From Actibacterium pelagium (lineage in GTDB: Bacteria > Pseudomonadota > Alphaproteobacteria > Rhodobacterales > Rhodobacteraceae), in assembly GCF_002285415.1 (NCBI RefSeq), contig NZ_NSBU01000007.1:126501-190500 (forward strand): a DNA stretch of 64,000 bases, read 5' to 3'. The notes beneath the pieces are model-generated. The model made no database searches. It was not told the origin of the DNA and worked only from the letters and a program-made list of their open reading frames with translations. Of this stretch, positions 8,457 to 18,912 are shown in pieces. Each line of letters begins with the position of its first letter. Position 1 is the first letter of the stretch. Position numbers and translations under genes: made by a program.

Positions 8457-11306
8457 ATGCCCTTCACGCCCACAACCTATCGCCCTTATGACTTTGCGAA
8501 CCGTCGTCACATCGGGCCCTCGCCCGAAGAAATGGCCGAGATGTTCAAGGTGGTCGGTGTCGACAGCCTTGACCAGCTGATCGACGAAACGGTGCCCAAA
8601 AGCATTCGACAGGCCGACCCGCTGGAGTTCGGCAAACCCCTCTCCGAACGCGAGCTGATCTGGCACATGCGGCAGGTGGCCAAGAAGAACGACGTCTTCT
8701 CGACCATGATCGGGCAGGGCTATTACGGCACCACCACGCCCCCCGCGATCCAGCGCAATATTCTTGAAAACCCGGCATGGTACACGGCCTATACGCCCTA
8801 TCAGCCCGAGATTTCGCAGGGCCGGCTTGAGGCGCTTTTGAACTATCAGACGATGGTGTCGGACCTGACCGGACTGCCGGTTGCCAACGCGTCCCTGCTG
8901 GACGAAGCGACCGCCGCGGCCGAGGCGATGGCCATGGCGCAGCGGATGTCCAAGTCCAAGTCGATGAGCTTCTTCGTCGATGAAAACTGCCACCCGCAGA
9001 ACATCGAAGTGATGAAAACCCGCGCGGAACCTCTGGGGATAGAGGTGATTGTCGGCGCGCCTGACGATCTGGATGCCACCGCCGTTTTCGGTGCGATCTT
9101 CCAGTACCCGGGTACTTACGGCCACGTCCGCGATTTCACCGCCGAGATGGATGCACTGCATGAAAACAAGGCGCTGGGCATCGTGATTGCTGATCCGATG
9201 GCGTTGCTTTTGCTGAAAGAGCCGGGCGCCATGGGTGCCGATATTGCTGTGGGCAACACGCAGCGTTTCGGTGTGCCAATGGGGGCAGGTGGTCCGCACG
9301 CGGCCTATATGGCCTGCCGCGACCAACTGAAACGCTCGATGCCCGGACGGATTGTCGGTGTGTCGATCGATTCACACGGGGACAAGGCCTATCGCCTGTC
9401 CCTGCAAACGCGCGAGCAGCACATCCGCCGCGAAAAGGCGACCTCGAACGTTTGTACAGCGCAGGCGCTGTTGGCGGTGATGGCGAGCTTCTACGCGGTC
9501 TTCCACGGGCCTGAGGGGCTGAAGGCGATTGCGCAGCGGATCCACCGTAAGACAGTGCGTCTGGCGAAGGGTCTGGAAGCGGCAGGCTTCTCTGTACAGC
9601 CCGATGTCTACTTTGACACGATCACAGTGGACGTTGGCCCGATGCAGGGCCTGATTATCGAGGCCGCCGCGGCCCGCAAGATCAACGTACGCAAGGTTGG
9701 CGACACCAAGATCGGCCTGTCCGTCGATGAAACCACCCGCAGTGCCGTGATCGAAAAAGTCTGGGCTGCCTTTGGGATCACGCGTCAGGACGACCCTGAT
9801 GATATCGAATACCGCATCCCCGAGGCCAACGCGCGCGAGTCGGACTATCTGACACACCCGATCTTCCACCTGAACCGCGCAGAGACCGAGATGATGCGCT
9901 ACATGCGCCGTCTGGCCGACCGCGACCTTGCGCTGGATCGGGCGATGATCCCTCTGGGGTCCTGCACCATGAAGCTGAACGCCGCGGTCGAGATGATGCC
10001 AATCACATGGCACGAGTTCTCGAACATCCACCCCTATGCACCGGCGGAACAGCTGGCGGGTTACGCGCAAGTGGTTGAAGAGCTGTCGGAAATTCTGTGT
10101 CAGGCCACCGGCTATGACGCGATGTCGATGCAGCCGAACTCTGGCGCGCAGGGCGAATATGCGGGCCTTCTGACCATTGCGGCCTACCACAAGGCCAACG
10201 GCGACGCGCACCGCAATATCTGCCTGATCCCAGTGTCGGCGCACGGCACCAATCCGGCCTCGGCCCAGATGTGCGGGATGAAGGTTGTTGTGGTGAAATC
10301 GGCCGAGAACGGCGACGTGGATGTCGAAGACTTCCGTGCCAAGGCCGAAGCAGCAGGCGACAATCTGGCTGCCTGTATGATCACGTATCCCTCGACCCAC
10401 GGCGTGTTCGAGGAGACCGTACGCGAGGTCTGCGAGATCACGCACCAGTACGGCGGTCAGGTGTACCTTGACGGTGCCAACCTGAACGCGATGGTCGGTC
10501 TGTCGAAACCGGGTGAGATCGGCAGCGACGTCAGCCACCTGAACCTGCACAAGACCTTTGCCATCCCTCATGGTGGTGGTGGCCCCGGCATGGGTCCGAT
10601 CGGCGTTAAGGCGCATCTGGAACCCTATCTTCCGGGCAACCCTTTGGGTGGCGATATCGCAGGTCCGGTGTCGGCGGCACCCAATGGATCGGCTTCTATC
10701 CTGTTGATTTCCTATGCCTATTGCCTTGCCATGGGCGGCGCGGGCCTGACGCAGGCGACCAAGGTCGCGATCCTGAACGCCAACTACATCGCCAAGCGGC
10801 TGGAAGGTGCGTATGACGTGCTGTTCAAGGGCGGCAAGGGCCGTGTGGCGCATGAATGTATCCTTGACACGCGCCCCTATGCCGACAGCGCCCACGTCAG
10901 CGTTGACGATATCGCCAAGCGCCTCATGGACAGCGGCTTCCACGCCCCAACCATGAGCTGGCCTGTCGCCGGAACCCTGATGATCGAACCGACCGAGTCG
11001 GAAACCAAGGCCGAACTGGACCGGTTCATCACCGCCATGCTGTCGATCCGCGACGAGATCGCAGCGATCGAAAAGGGCGACATGGACCCGGTTAACAACC
11101 CGCTGAAAAACGCGCCTCATACGGTGAACGACCTCGTGGCCGAATGGGATCGCCCCTATAGCCGCGAACAGGCATGTTTCCCTCCGGGCAGCTTCCGCGT
11201 CGACAAATACTGGCCCCCGATCGGCCGCGTCGACAACGTGCACGGCGACCGCAACCTGATCTGCACCTGTCCTCCGCTAGAGGACTATGCCGAGGCGGCA
11301 GAATAG
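8457..11306 (+). CDS. gcvP: Glycine dehydrogenase (decarboxylating), P protein
   Basis: The PLP-dependent P protein of 949 residues decarboxylates glycine and loads the aminomethyl group onto GcvH. It is the fused single-chain form, both homologous halves in one polypeptide. The PLP lysine is K699 in [17 protein letters not shown] chose the ATG at 8457, with GGAGG 5 nt upstream; an ATG at 8403 would add 18 unconserved residues. It is the last gene of the gcvTHP operon. L protein (lpd) is not in this window. Confidence 0.96.
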   Translation: MPFTPTTYRPYDFANRRHIGPSPEEMAEMFKVVGVDSLDQLIDETVPKSIRQADPLEFGKPLSERELIWHMRQVAKKNDVFSTMIGQGYYGTTTPPAIQRNILENPAWYTAYTPYQPEISQGRLEALLNYQTMVSDLTGLPVANASLLDEATAAAEAMAMAQRMSKSKSMSFFVDENCHPQNIEVMKTRAEPLGIEVIVGAPDDLDATAVFGAIFQYPGTYGHVRDFTAEMDALHENKALGIVIADPMALLLLKEPGAMGADIAVGNTQRFGVPMGAGGPHAAYMACRDQLKRSMPGRIVGVSIDSHGDKAYRLSLQTREQHIRREKATSNVCTAQALLAVMASFYAVFHGPEGLKAIAQRIHRKTVRLAKGLEAAGFSVQPDVYFDTITVDVGPMQGLIIEAAAARKINVRKVGDTKIGLSVDETTRSAVIEKVWAAFGITRQDDPDDIEYRIPEANARESDYLTHPIFHLNRAETEMMRYMRRLADRDLALDRAMIPLGSCTMKLNAAVEMMPITWHEFSNIHPYAPAEQLAGYAQVVEELSEILCQATGYDAMSMQPNSGAQGEYAGLLTIAAYHKANGDAHRNICLIPVSAHGTNPASAQMCGMKVVVVKSAENGDVDVEDFRAKAEAAGDNLAACMITYPSTHGVFEETVREVCEITHQYGGQVYLDGANLNAMVGLSKPGEIGSDVSHLNLHKTFAIPHGGGGPGMGPIGVKAHLEPYLPGNPLGGDIAGPVSAAPNGSASILLISYAYCLAMGGAGLTQATKVAILNANYIAKRLEGAYDVLFKGGKGRVAHECILDTRPYADSAHVSVDDIAKRLMDSGFHAPTMSWPVAGTLMIEPTESETKAELDRFITAMLSIRDEIAAIEKGDMDPVNNPLKNAPHTVNDLVAEWDRPYSREQACFPPGSFRVDKYWPPIGRVDNVHGDRNLICTCPPLEDYAEAAE

Positions 11307-11360
11307 CGATACAGAACCCGTACAGACAGCGTACAGAACCTGTGCGCACGGATCTACGGG

Positions 11361-11376
11361 AAGGCGTTAACGCCTT
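11361..11376. repeat. 16-bp perfect palindrome after gcvP
   Basis: AAGGCGTTAACGCCTT is a perfect 16-bp palindrome 54 bp past the gcvP stop. It has no U-run, so it is a poor terminator. It may be a protein-binding site or part of the 3' end structure of the gcv transcript. A related sequence (GGGAAGGCGTTTTCGCCTTT) occurs at 62298-62317. Confidence 0.5.
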
Positions 11377-11387
11377 TACGACAGGCT

Positions 11388-11418
11388 GGGGCCTCTTTTT
11401 CGAACGATAAGAGGCCCC
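11388..11418 (+). promoter_or_regulatory. Hairpin burying the ribosome-binding site of the BrnA-like gene
   Basis: GGGGCCTCTT (11388-11397) and AAGAGGCCCC (11409-11418) form a perfect 10-bp stem with an 11-nt loop that ends directly before the ATG at 11419. The Shine-Dalgarno AAGAGG lies inside the 3' arm, so folding would hide it. No U-run follows, which argues against an ordinary terminator. The regulatory role is inferred. Confidence 0.5.
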
Positions 11419-11931
11419 ATGCCCCGCACCCAAGTGACCCCAAACAAGATGACCAAGGCTGAGCGCCTGCACTGGTCCTCTGGCACCGATGCCTTGGCGA
11501 TGATCGAGCATGATCTGCACTCGCGCCTGATGACATTTGGTCAGATCCCCACCGAATGGCACAGTATCTGGCAAGACGAAGACCGCCTCGACGACCGGCG
11601 AACACGGGTGACGGCTCGGTTTGACGCAGATGTGGTGAAGTTCTTCAAGGCGCTGGGGCCGGGGTATCAGCACCGGATGAACCGCGTGCTGCGAGCCTAT
11701 ACGCACATGCGGCTGGCCAAGCTGGTCGAGGGGCCTGATACGACCGACTACATCCTAGGTCTCGACCAAGCGAAGCGAGAGGGGCTGCGACCGAAGAGGC
11801 GGCACTGGGCGTGTTATCTACCGTTTCACCGAGGAGACAATGCCGGGGCATCGCCTGGTCGGCCCAAGGGTAGGCGCCCTTTGCCAACTCTCGGGGTGGG
11901 GGCTGCCTCATCCTTGATTGGTAGGAACTGA
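11419..11931 (+). CDS. BrnA-like antitoxin-family protein (orphan, no BrnT seen)
   Basis: A 170-residue protein whose middle (about residues 57-100) matches the BrnA/DUF4415 ribbon-helix-helix pattern: VTARFDADVVKFFKALG, then GYQHRMNRVLRAY. BrnA proteins bind DNA and neutralise the RNase toxin BrnT. No BrnT-like gene lies beside it; the neighbours are gcvP and a lipoprotein. The last 45 or so residues are rich in R, G and P, look unlike the rest, and may be read-through of decayed sequence. Its last 24 bp overlap the convergent lipoprotein gene. Its start abuts a strong hairpin. It could be a stand-alone regulator rather than an antitoxin. Confidence 0.6.
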   Translation: MPRTQVTPNKMTKAERLHWSSGTDALAMIEHDLHSRLMTFGQIPTEWHSIWQDEDRLDDRRTRVTARFDADVVKFFKALGPGYQHRMNRVLRAYTHMRLAKLVEGPDTTDYILGLDQAKREGLRPKRRHWACYLPFHRGDNAGASPGRPKGRRPLPTLGVGAASSLIGRN

Positions 11932-12183
11932 AAATAGGTCGTAGCCAGTCAAAGTTTCCAAAAACACCGCCCCGGTTTCTGTCACGAATACACCAGTCCC
12001 TTCGTACCCGACAGGGCAGGCGACGAGGTCGGCGGTGTGGTCTAGGTATTGGTTGGTGAAGGCGTTTTCTCCGACAAGCTGGCACTGGTCGGCCGGGGCG
12101 CGGTAGCCGCGGATCAGGGGCAGCTCGGTCGGGGCCGGGGCTGTGCAGGCGGCGAGCGGGATGGCAAGGATCATGAAACGCAA
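11908..12183 (-). CDS. Small putative lipoprotein
   Basis: A 91-residue protein with an N-terminal lipoprotein signal (short hydrophobic stretch, lipobox LAAC with C13) and a mature part containing two further cysteines. The function is unknown. The TTG start at 12183 has GGAG 8 nt upstream; an internal ATG at 12174 is possible but would lose the arginine in the signal n-region and lacks a site. The Shine-Dalgarno lies within the 3' arm of the carB terminator hairpin, so expression may depend on carB read-through or on that structure opening. Confidence 0.5.
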   Translation of the reverse strand: MRFMILAIPLAACTAPAPTELPLIRGYRAPADQCQLVGENAFTNQYLDHTADLVACPVGYEGTGVFVTETGAVFLETLTGYDLFSVPTNQG

Positions 12184-12215
12184 AAGGTCATCTCCAATTC
12201 AATGGAGATGACCTT
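12181..12215 (-). terminator. carB terminator hairpin
   Basis: Perfect 12-bp arms AAGGTCATCTCC (12184-12195) and GGAGATGACCTT (12204-12215) with an 8-nt loop. On the minus strand the stem is followed by TTTT. It lies 22 bp past the carB stop and directly abuts the TTG start of the lipoprotein gene, so it may both end carB transcription and cover the lipoprotein ribosome-binding site. Confidence 0.7.
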
Positions 12216-12237
12216 AGCATGGTTTTCGTACTGGGGT

Positions 12238-15200
12238 TTAGCCTTGCAGGCTGCGCACCTCGACATCGCCTTCTTCCCGCGATTTCATCGCTAGGGCAGC
12301 TGCGTGGCTGGCTGCGGCAGTCGTGAAGTAGGGGATCTTGTCATAGAGTGCGACCGAGCGGATTTCGCGGCTGTCTTCAACAGCTTGCGCGCCTTCGGTG
12401 GTGTTCATGACAAGGTCGATCTCGCCGTTTTTCAAGATGTCAACCACGTTGGGGCGGCCTTCATAGACCTTGTTGACGACCTCACATGCGATGCCGTGGC
12501 CTTCAAGGAAGGCGGCCGTGCCGCGGGTGGCGACGATGGCGAAGCCCAGATCGACAAGGATTCGTGCGGTTTCGACCAGTTGCGGGGTCTTGTCGTCATC
12601 CTTGATCGAGAAGAACACCTTGCCGCCTTCGGGCAGGACCATGCCTGCGCCAAGCTGTGCTTTCAGGAAGGCGCGGGCGAAGGAGCGGTCCCAGCCCATG
12701 ACCTCGCCGGTCGAGCGCATTTCCGGGCCAAGGATCGTGTCGACACCGGGGAAGCGGGCGAAGGGCAGGACGGCCTCTTTCACGCTGAACCACGGCATGT
12801 TCGGGTCGACCAGTGTCATCGGGTCGGCCATCGGCTGCGGCTCTGTGCTGTCGATTTCCTTGTACGCGGGGCGCTCGGGGAAGTTTGACAGGGGCTCACC
12901 CGCCATCAGGCGCGCGGCGATTGATGCGATGGCGCTATCGGTTGCCTTGGCGACGAAGGGCACGGTGCGCGAAGCACGCGGGTTGACCTCGATCAGGTAG
13001 ATCTCGTCGTTTTTGATGGCGAACTGCACGTTCATCAGGCCGACCACGTGCAGGGCCTTGGCCAGCGCGTGGGTCTGCTCTTTGATACGGTCCAGAACGT
13101 CTTGGCCAAGCGAATACGGTGGCAGCGAGCAGGCACTATCGCCCGAGTGGACGCCGGCCTCTTCGATGTGCTGCATGATGCCCGCGACGTGAACGTTTTC
13201 ACCGTCGCACAGCGCGTCGACATCCAGCTCGACCGCACCGGACAGGTAGCTGTCCAGAAGGACCGGGCTGTCGCCCGAGACCACGACGGCCTCTTTGATA
13301 TAGCGTTCCAACTGGCCCATATCGCGGACGATTTCCATCGCGCGGCCACCCAGAACATAGGACGGGCGGATCACCAGTGGGAAGCCGATGTCTTTTGCGA
13401 TCTCAAGGGCTTCGGCGTCGGTGGAGGCGATGCCATTCTTCGGCTGTTTCAGACCCAGTTCATTGACCAGCGCCTGGAAGCGTTCACGGTCTTCGGCAAG
13501 GTCGATCGCGTCGGGCGTGGTGCCCAGGATCGGGATGCCGGCGTCTTCCAGCGCATTCGCCAGTTTCAGCGGGGTCTGGCCGCCAAACTGCACGATCACA
13601 CCGTGCAAGGTGCCGTTTTCCTGTTCAACGCGCAGGATTTCCATGACGTGTTCGAAGGTCAGCGGCTCGAAATACAGACGGTCCGAAGTGTCATAGTCGG
13701 TCGACACGGTCTCGGGGTTGCAGTTGATCATGATGGTTTCATAGCCCTGATCGGTCAGGGCGAAACAGGCATGACAGCAGCAATAGTCGAATTCGATGCC
13801 TTGCCCGATCCGGTTCGGACCGCCACCAAGGATGACGACTTTCTTCTTGTCGGACGGGCGCGCTTCGCATTCGACCTCGTCCATCGCGGGCGCTTCGTAG
13901 GTCGAGTACATATAGGGCGTCTGCGCTTCGAACTCTGCCGCGCAGGTGTCGATGCGTTTGAAGACGGCCTTCACGCCAAGGTTCAGGCGGGCGCGGCGGA
14001 CGTTGTCTTCGTCGCGGCCGGTCAGCTTGGCAAGGCGGGCGTCGGTGAAGCCCAGCATTTTCAGGTCACGCAGGCCACGCTCTGTCAGGGGCAGGCCGTT
14101 TTTCTTGACCTCGGCCTCGGCTTCGATGATCTCGCGGATGCGATCCAGGAACCAAGGGTCGAAAGAGGTCGCGGCTTGGATCTCGTCGTTGGTCAGGCCT
14201 TCGCGCATGGCTTGCGCGATGGTGCGCAGGCGGTCAGGGGTCTGGACCGAGATCGCTTTGATGACAGCAGTCTTTTCAGGTGCACCTTCGATTTCGACCT
14301 CGTCAAACCCGGTTAGGCCGGATTCCATCGAGGCCAGAGCTTTTTGCATCGACTCGTGGATGGTGCGGCCGATGGACATGGCCTCGCCCACCGACTTCAT
14401 CGCGGTGGTCAGGTAAGGTTCAGAACCCGGGAATTTCTCAAACGCGAATTTCGGGATCTTGGTGACGACATAGTCGATGGTCGGCTCGAACGAGGCCGGG
14501 GTGACTTTGGTGATGTCGTTGTCCAGCTCGTCCAGTGTATAACCAACGGCCAGTTTCGCGGCGATCTTCGCGATCGGGAAACCGGTGGCCTTCGAGGCCA
14601 GAGCCGACGAACGCGACACGCGCGGGTTCATTTCGATCACGACCATACGGCCATCTACCGGGTTGATCGCCCACTGGACGTTCGAACCGCCGGTTTCCAC
14701 GCCGATCTCACGCAGAACGTTGATCGAGTGGTTCCGCATGATCTGGTATTCTTTGTCGGTCAGCGTCAGGGCCGGGGCCACGGTGATCGAGTCACCGGTG
14801 TGCACACCCATCGGATCGACGTTTTCGATCGAGCAGACGATGATGGCGTTGTCGGCTTTGTCGCGCACAACCTCCATCTCGTATTCTTTCCAGCCCAGCA
14901 GCGATTCATCGACCAGGATCTGACCAACGGGTGAGGCGTCCATGCCCGAACGGCAGATCGCTTCGTAATCGTCGCGGTTATAGGCCACGCCGCCACCAGT
15001 GCCGCCAAGGGTAAAAGCAGGGCGGATGATCGCGGGCAGGCCGATCTCGTCCAGGCTTTCCATCGCCAGCGCGACGCCTGCGGAGAGGTCTTTCTTGCCA
15101 TCTGCATCTTTCGGCGCGGTTACGATTGTCGCGCGCGGGTTTTCGATGCCCAGACGGTCCATCGCGTCGCGGAACAGGGCGCGGTCTTCTGCCATTTCGA

Positions 15201-15567
15201 TCGCGTCACGCTTGGCGCCGATCATCTCGACGCCGAACTTGTCCAGCACGCCCATTTCTTCCAAGCTAAGCGAGGTGTTCAGGCCGGTCTGGCCGCCCAT
15301 GGTCGGCAGCAGCGCGTCGGGGCGCTCTTTCTCGATGATCTTGGCGACAACTTCTGGGGTGATCGGCTCGATATAGGTGGCATCGGCCAGTTCCGGGTCG
15401 GTCATGATCGTCGCCGGGTTCGAGTTCACCAGAATGACGCGGTAGCCTTCTTCTCGAAGGGCCTTGCAAGCCTGGGCGCCGGAGTAGTCAAACTCGCAGG
15501 CCTGTCCAATGACGATGGGACCTGCACCGATGATCATGATGGACTTGATATCAGTTCTTTTTGGCAT
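12238..15567 (-). CDS. carB: Carbamoyl-phosphate synthase large subunit
   Basis: Makes carbamoyl phosphate from bicarbonate, ammonia (channelled from CarA) and two ATP, feeding arginine and pyrimidine synthesis. It has 1109 residues with two homologous ATP-grasp halves, each opening with an [20 protein letters not shown]-type or [19 protein letters not shown]-type segment, and a C-terminal MGS-like allosteric domain. The ATG at 15567 has AAGGGG upstream and gives the conserved [10 protein letters not shown] start; an upstream start at 15621 is unlikely. carA is not adjacent. A strong terminator follows. Confidence 0.96.
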   Translation of the reverse strand: MPKRTDIKSIMIIGAGPIVIGQACEFDYSGAQACKALREEGYRVILVNSNPATIMTDPELADATYIEPITPEVVAKIIEKERPDALLPTMGGQTGLNTSLSLEEMGVLDKFGVEMIGAKRDAIEMAEDRALFRDAMDRLGIENPRATIVTAPKDADGKKDLSAGVALAMESLDEIGLPAIIRPAFTLGGTGGGVAYNRDDYEAICRSGMDASPVGQILVDESLLGWKEYEMEVVRDKADNAIIVCSIENVDPMGVHTGDSITVAPALTLTDKEYQIMRNHSINVLREIGVETGGSNVQWAINPVDGRMVVIEMNPRVSRSSALASKATGFPIAKIAAKLAVGYTLDELDNDITKVTPASFEPTIDYVVTKIPKFAFEKFPGSEPYLTTAMKSVGEAMSIGRTIHESMQKALASMESGLTGFDEVEIEGAPEKTAVIKAISVQTPDRLRTIAQAMREGLTNDEIQAATSFDPWFLDRIREIIEAEAEVKKNGLPLTERGLRDLKMLGFTDARLAKLTGRDEDNVRRARLNLGVKAVFKRIDTCAAEFEAQTPYMYSTYEAPAMDEVECEARPSDKKKVVILGGGPNRIGQGIEFDYCCCHACFALTDQGYETIMINCNPETVSTDYDTSDRLYFEPLTFEHVMEILRVEQENGTLHGVIVQFGGQTPLKLANALEDAGIPILGTTPDAIDLAEDRERFQALVNELGLKQPKNGIASTDAEALEIAKDIGFPLVIRPSYVLGGRAMEIVRDMGQLERYIKEAVVVSGDSPVLLDSYLSGAVELDVDALCDGENVHVAGIMQHIEEAGVHSGDSACSLPPYSLGQDVLDRIKEQTHALAKALHVVGLMNVQFAIKNDEIYLIEVNPRASRTVPFVAKATDSAIASIAARLMAGEPLSNFPERPAYKEIDSTEPQPMADPMTLVDPNMPWFSVKEAVLPFARFPGVDTILGPEMRSTGEVMGWDRSFARAFLKAQLGAGMVLPEGGKVFFSIKDDDKTPQLVETARILVDLGFAIVATRGTAAFLEGHGIACEVVNKVYEGRPNVVDILKNGEIDLVMNTTEGAQAVEDSREIRSVALYDKIPYFTTAAASHAAALAMKSREEGDVEVRSLQG

Positions 15568-15699
15568 GAGAGACCCCTTAGGCAGCAGCAGTCGAGGCAC
15601 ACCCGAAACAGGTGCACGCAAATTGTTGGGGGTTATAGCTCTGGCGCGGCGATACGCAAGGGGGCGTGGGCCTAAGAAATGAAGATTTTAGGCGTCGCT

Positions 15700-16989
15700 T
15701 TAGCGCGCAGAGGTCGAAGACGACCCCAACATGGGGAAAGTCCACAATAATAGGGCCAGCATCACCAGGGCAGGTCCGATAACGGTAGCCTGTGCCAAGG
15801 CGTTCAGCGGTAACAGTGTCTGAAACATCACCATGCTGATGACGGCGCCGATTCCCAGAAAGATTGCCCAGAACCGTCCGGTTGGGGACGGCGGGATGAG
15901 GCAGGGTAGCAATAGCAGCGGCAGGGTGAAGTAGTGGCTCCACCCCAGTGGGCCCATCAAGGCCAGAAGCAAGGACAGGGCCAATACTTGTAGGCCAAGC
16001 TTTGATTTGGCGGGGGCGGACCAGGACAGTGCGGCGGTCAGGGCGATGCCAAGGATCAACAACATGCGCGGCGTGGTCTGTACCCATGCGGGCGCGTTGA
16101 GAACAGGCATCACCTCGTTCGAGGTGTCGGGCATCGGGGTGCTGGTCAGCCAGCGGTGGACCTCATACAACAGCGATTCCAGTGCCCAGTTTGAATGGCC
16201 GATCGGTGTCATTGCGCTGATCTTTTGGAATTGCGCCAGCATGTGTTGGTGCAGGTCAACGCCCATCATGGCGATGCTGGCCAATAGCAGGGCAATTCCG
16301 GTCAGGGCGGTCACCGCAGCGGCGCGCCAGTTCCGGTCGAGAAGAAAGATCAGACCAAAAAGCGCTGGGACGATTTTGATGGACGCGGCGAGCCCGATTA
16401 GAACACCTGCCATAACGGCTCGGTCCCCTCGGTAGGCAAGCAGCCCTGCGACGATCAGAAAGCTGGAGGTGATCTGAAGCTGGTTGAAAAACAGCGCGCT
16501 TTGAAACGGTGTCGTCCCGACCATGAAGCCGAATGCGATGATCAGCCAGAGCGCCGCCCAAGGAGCATCTGTTGCGCCCACAAGCTTCAGCGCCATCCAA
16601 GGCAGTGCCGCAAGCATCAGGATATGTGCGATCAGGACCGCTGTGCCAAAGCTGTGCATCGACACGATGTCTGTCAGCGGTGCGACCACTCCGACCCAAA
16701 GCGGTGGATAGAGATAGGGGAAGGCAAAGCTTTCCGGCATCCCTCGGCTGATCATCAACTGACCCCAACCGCCGGGCATATCCCCCGAGAAGAAGTTTTC
16801 AGGAGAGGCATAAACCAGTTCAGGCAGCCCGGCCTGATAGGCAACCCCGGCCATATAGAGGGCATAAAGGTCGCCGCCCTTGCTGTAGCCATCTGAAATC
16901 GGATTGTTGTCGACGAAGCCAATCCAGCCAAACACCAGCCAGATCGGCACAAGGATCATCATGATCCGGGTCGGGCTGAGTTTTCTCAT
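15700..16989 (-). CDS. DUF2029 / GT87-family polyprenol-phosphate glycosyltransferase-like membrane protein
   Basis: A 429-residue polytopic membrane protein with about ten or more hydrophobic segments and a long first periplasmic loop (VDNNPISDGYSKGGDLYALY). The order fits GT87/DUF2029 mannosyltransferases that use polyprenyl-phosphate sugars, and the loop aspartates after the first helix fit the GT-C catalytic position. Donor and acceptor are unknown. I took the ATG at 16989, which places the first membrane helix at the N-terminus; the 56 residues further upstream are proline/arginine-rich and unlike the family. It is divergent from pabB. Confidence 0.7.
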   Translation of the reverse strand: MRKLSPTRIMMILVPIWLVFGWIGFVDNNPISDGYSKGGDLYALYMAGVAYQAGLPELVYASPENFFSGDMPGGWGQLMISRGMPESFAFPYLYPPLWVGVVAPLTDIVSMHSFGTAVLIAHILMLAALPWMALKLVGATDAPWAALWLIIAFGFMVGTTPFQSALFFNQLQITSSFLIVAGLLAYRGDRAVMAGVLIGLAASIKIVPALFGLIFLLDRNWRAAAVTALTGIALLLASIAMMGVDLHQHMLAQFQKISAMTPIGHSNWALESLLYEVHRWLTSTPMPDTSNEVMPVLNAPAWVQTTPRMLLILGIALTAALSWSAPAKSKLGLQVLALSLLLALMGPLGWSHYFTLPLLLLPCLIPPSPTGRFWAIFLGIGAVISMVMFQTLLPLNALAQATVIGPALVMLALLLWTFPMLGSSSTSAR

Positions 16990-17124
16990 CTGCTCGGGCC
17001 TTTTCGCCTCTGGAACGTCTTGCACGTTTGTAGGCAGGGAAGGCGGGTCAGGGCAATGGTTGCGTGTGCTGCGTCGGTAACCTAGTTCCTGTGGGACCGC
17101 GACCCGCGGATGGAGAATCCCTTG

Positions 17125-18270
17125 ATGGCCGACGCGCCTTTTGTTCTGTTCGATCACGGCCCATTGGGCGATCCGGCGCTGTTTGCTGTGCCCGGTTCGG
17201 TGATCCGTGCGGACACCGCGTCAGAGGTGCCCGCGGCCTTTGAGGCCATGCAAGCCGCGCAGGCGCAGGGCAAGTGGCTGGCGGGGATGGCCAGCTATGA
17301 ACTGGGCTATGTGTTTTCCTCGAAGCTGGAAGAGTTGATGCCAGAGGGTCGCGATGTGCCCCTGCTGGAATTCGGTGTCTTTGAGGCGCCTGAACCGGGC
17401 GGGGCGGTTTTTGCCAAGGCCGCTGGGTTGGTGGCGCAGGCAAAGCTGTCAAAGCCTGTCCCTGCATGGGATGCCGCGCGATACGCGCAGGCCTTTGATC
17501 CGGTGAAAGAGTATATCGCGGCGGGCGACATCTATCAGGCGAACCTGACTATGCCGATGGAGGCCCGTTTCGAAGGGCCATTGCTGGGCCTTTACGGGGC
17601 GCTGGCGCTGGCGCAGCCGGTGCCGCATGGGGTGATGCTGGACTTGGGCGGCAAGCCGATCCTGTCACGCTCGCCCGAACTGTTTTTCGAAGTGGCGAAC
17701 GGTGTGATCGAGACACGCCCGATGAAGGGGACCTTGCCGCGCGGCGATACGATCGAAGACGACAACCGGGCGCGGAAGTGGTTGGCCAGCGACGAGAAAA
17801 ATCAGGCCGAGAACCTTATGATCGTGGATCTTCTGCGTAATGATATCAGCCGGGTCGCGAAGGTTGGCTCGGTCAAGGTGCCAGAGCTGTTCAAGGTCGA
17901 AACCTTTGCGACGGTACATCAGATGGTCTCGACCGTGCGGGCAGAGCTGCGCGAGGGCGCGACGCTGTTTGATATCTTCGAGGCGCTGTTTCCCTGCGGC
18001 TCTATCACCGGGGCGCCAAAAATCCGGGCGATGCAGATTATTCGAGAGTTGGAACCCGACCCGCGTGGTGCCTATTGTGGGGCCATCGGCTGGATTGCGC
18101 CCTCTGGCGATATGAATTTCAACGTGGCGATCCGGTCGCTGACGGTAACTGGTCCCGACCGGGTTCGTCTGAATGTGGGGGGCGGCGTGGTTTATGACAG
18201 CACCGCCGCGTCAGAGTATGAGGAGGCCCTGTGGAAAGCGCGCTTTACCAACCTCTCCCCGATGGGCTGA
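17125..18270 (+). CDS. pabB: Aminodeoxychorismate synthase component I
   Basis: Converts chorismate plus ammonia to 4-amino-4-deoxychorismate for p-aminobenzoate and folate. It has 381 residues, covering the chorismate-binding domain. Signatures seen are RPMKGTLPRG, the ENLMIVDLLRND block, and GSITGAPKIRAMQII near the C-terminus. The KGT (not AGT) lysine is the PabB nucleophile that separates it from TrpE. The ATG at 17125 is preferred because GGAG lies 9 nt upstream. pabC overlaps its 3' end by 40 bp, indicating translational coupling. Confidence 0.9.
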   Translation: MADAPFVLFDHGPLGDPALFAVPGSVIRADTASEVPAAFEAMQAAQAQGKWLAGMASYELGYVFSSKLEELMPEGRDVPLLEFGVFEAPEPGGAVFAKAAGLVAQAKLSKPVPAWDAARYAQAFDPVKEYIAAGDIYQANLTMPMEARFEGPLLGLYGALALAQPVPHGVMLDLGGKPILSRSPELFFEVANGVIETRPMKGTLPRGDTIEDDNRARKWLASDEKNQAENLMIVDLLRNDISRVAKVGSVKVPELFKVETFATVHQMVSTVRAELREGATLFDIFEALFPCGSITGAPKIRAMQIIRELEPDPRGAYCGAIGWIAPSGDMNFNVAIRSLTVTGPDRVRLNVGGGVVYDSTAASEYEEALWKARFTNLSPMG

Positions 18271-18872
18271 CGCTGATCGAGACCCTGCGGTATGACCCGG
18301 CCCATGGGCCGGTACGGGGGCTTCGGCATTTGCAACGGATGGAGCGGACCGCGTCCCTGCTGGGCCTGTCCTTCGATAAGATGGAGGCTGCGGCCCATTT
18401 GGACGGCGTGATCGGCGACGGCCCGATACGGTTGCGGCTGACCTTTGCCCCGGGGCAAGGGGTGCGGCTGGAAACCTTTCCGTTGCCTCAGGCGGCGAAA
18501 GAATGGCGCGTGGCGATCTCGCCCGAGACCTTGCAGTCCGACGATCCTTGGTTGCAGATCAAAACCAGCCAGCGCGCGCTTTATGATCGCGCCCGCGCCA
18601 CTTTGCCCGACGGGGTCGACGAGTGGCTGTTCCTGAACGAACGATCAGAGCTGGCCGAGGGTACGATCACCAATCTGTTCCTAGAACGGGACGGGGTTTT
18701 GCTGACCCCGCCACTGGCCAGCGGGTGCCTGCCTGGCGTGCTGCGGGAAGAGTTGCTGGAGACGGGGCGGGCCAAAGAACATGTCCTGACCTCGCGGGAC
18801 ATTCAGGAAGGACCGCTGTTTGTTGGCAACTCTTTGCGCGGCTTAATCCCGGCACGACTGGTTCAGGCCTAA
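18231..18872 (+). CDS. pabC: Aminotransferase class IV, aminodeoxychorismate lyase-like
   Basis: A fold-type IV PLP enzyme of 213 residues. It probably releases pyruvate from aminodeoxychorismate to give p-aminobenzoate. The PLP lysine is in WLQIKTSQRALYD (about residue 106), with family motifs ELAEGTITNLFLERDG and PPLASGCLPGVLR. It is short for the family (usually 260-280). The start is GTG with GAGGAGG 4 nt upstream, inside pabB, so the two are translationally coupled. The lyase assignment rests on the pabB partnership; a branched-chain or D-amino-acid aminotransferase is less likely. Confidence 0.8.
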   Translation: MESALYQPLPDGLTLIETLRYDPAHGPVRGLRHLQRMERTASLLGLSFDKMEAAAHLDGVIGDGPIRLRLTFAPGQGVRLETFPLPQAAKEWRVAISPETLQSDDPWLQIKTSQRALYDRARATLPDGVDEWLFLNERSELAEGTITNLFLERDGVLLTPPLASGCLPGVLREELLETGRAKEHVLTSRDIQEGPLFVGNSLRGLIPARLVQA

Positions 18873-18912
18873 TCGCAAGCCTATATCGGATGTCAGCAAC
18901 CCAAGGCGCCCG

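Noticed and set aside
9372-11243. Long open frame opposite gcvP (over 600 codons)
   Set aside because: It is the antisense shadow of a high-GC gene; the sequence is histidine/valine/arginine-rich without any motif, whereas gcvP on the other strand is unmistakable.
13048-14316. Plus-strand frame opposite carB
   Set aside because: Antisense shadow of carB.
14660-14700. GTTCGAAC-like T-loop sequence checked for a tRNA
   Set aside because: It lies inside carB, with no acceptor stem or anticodon arm around it. No intergenic region showed a tRNA cloverleaf.
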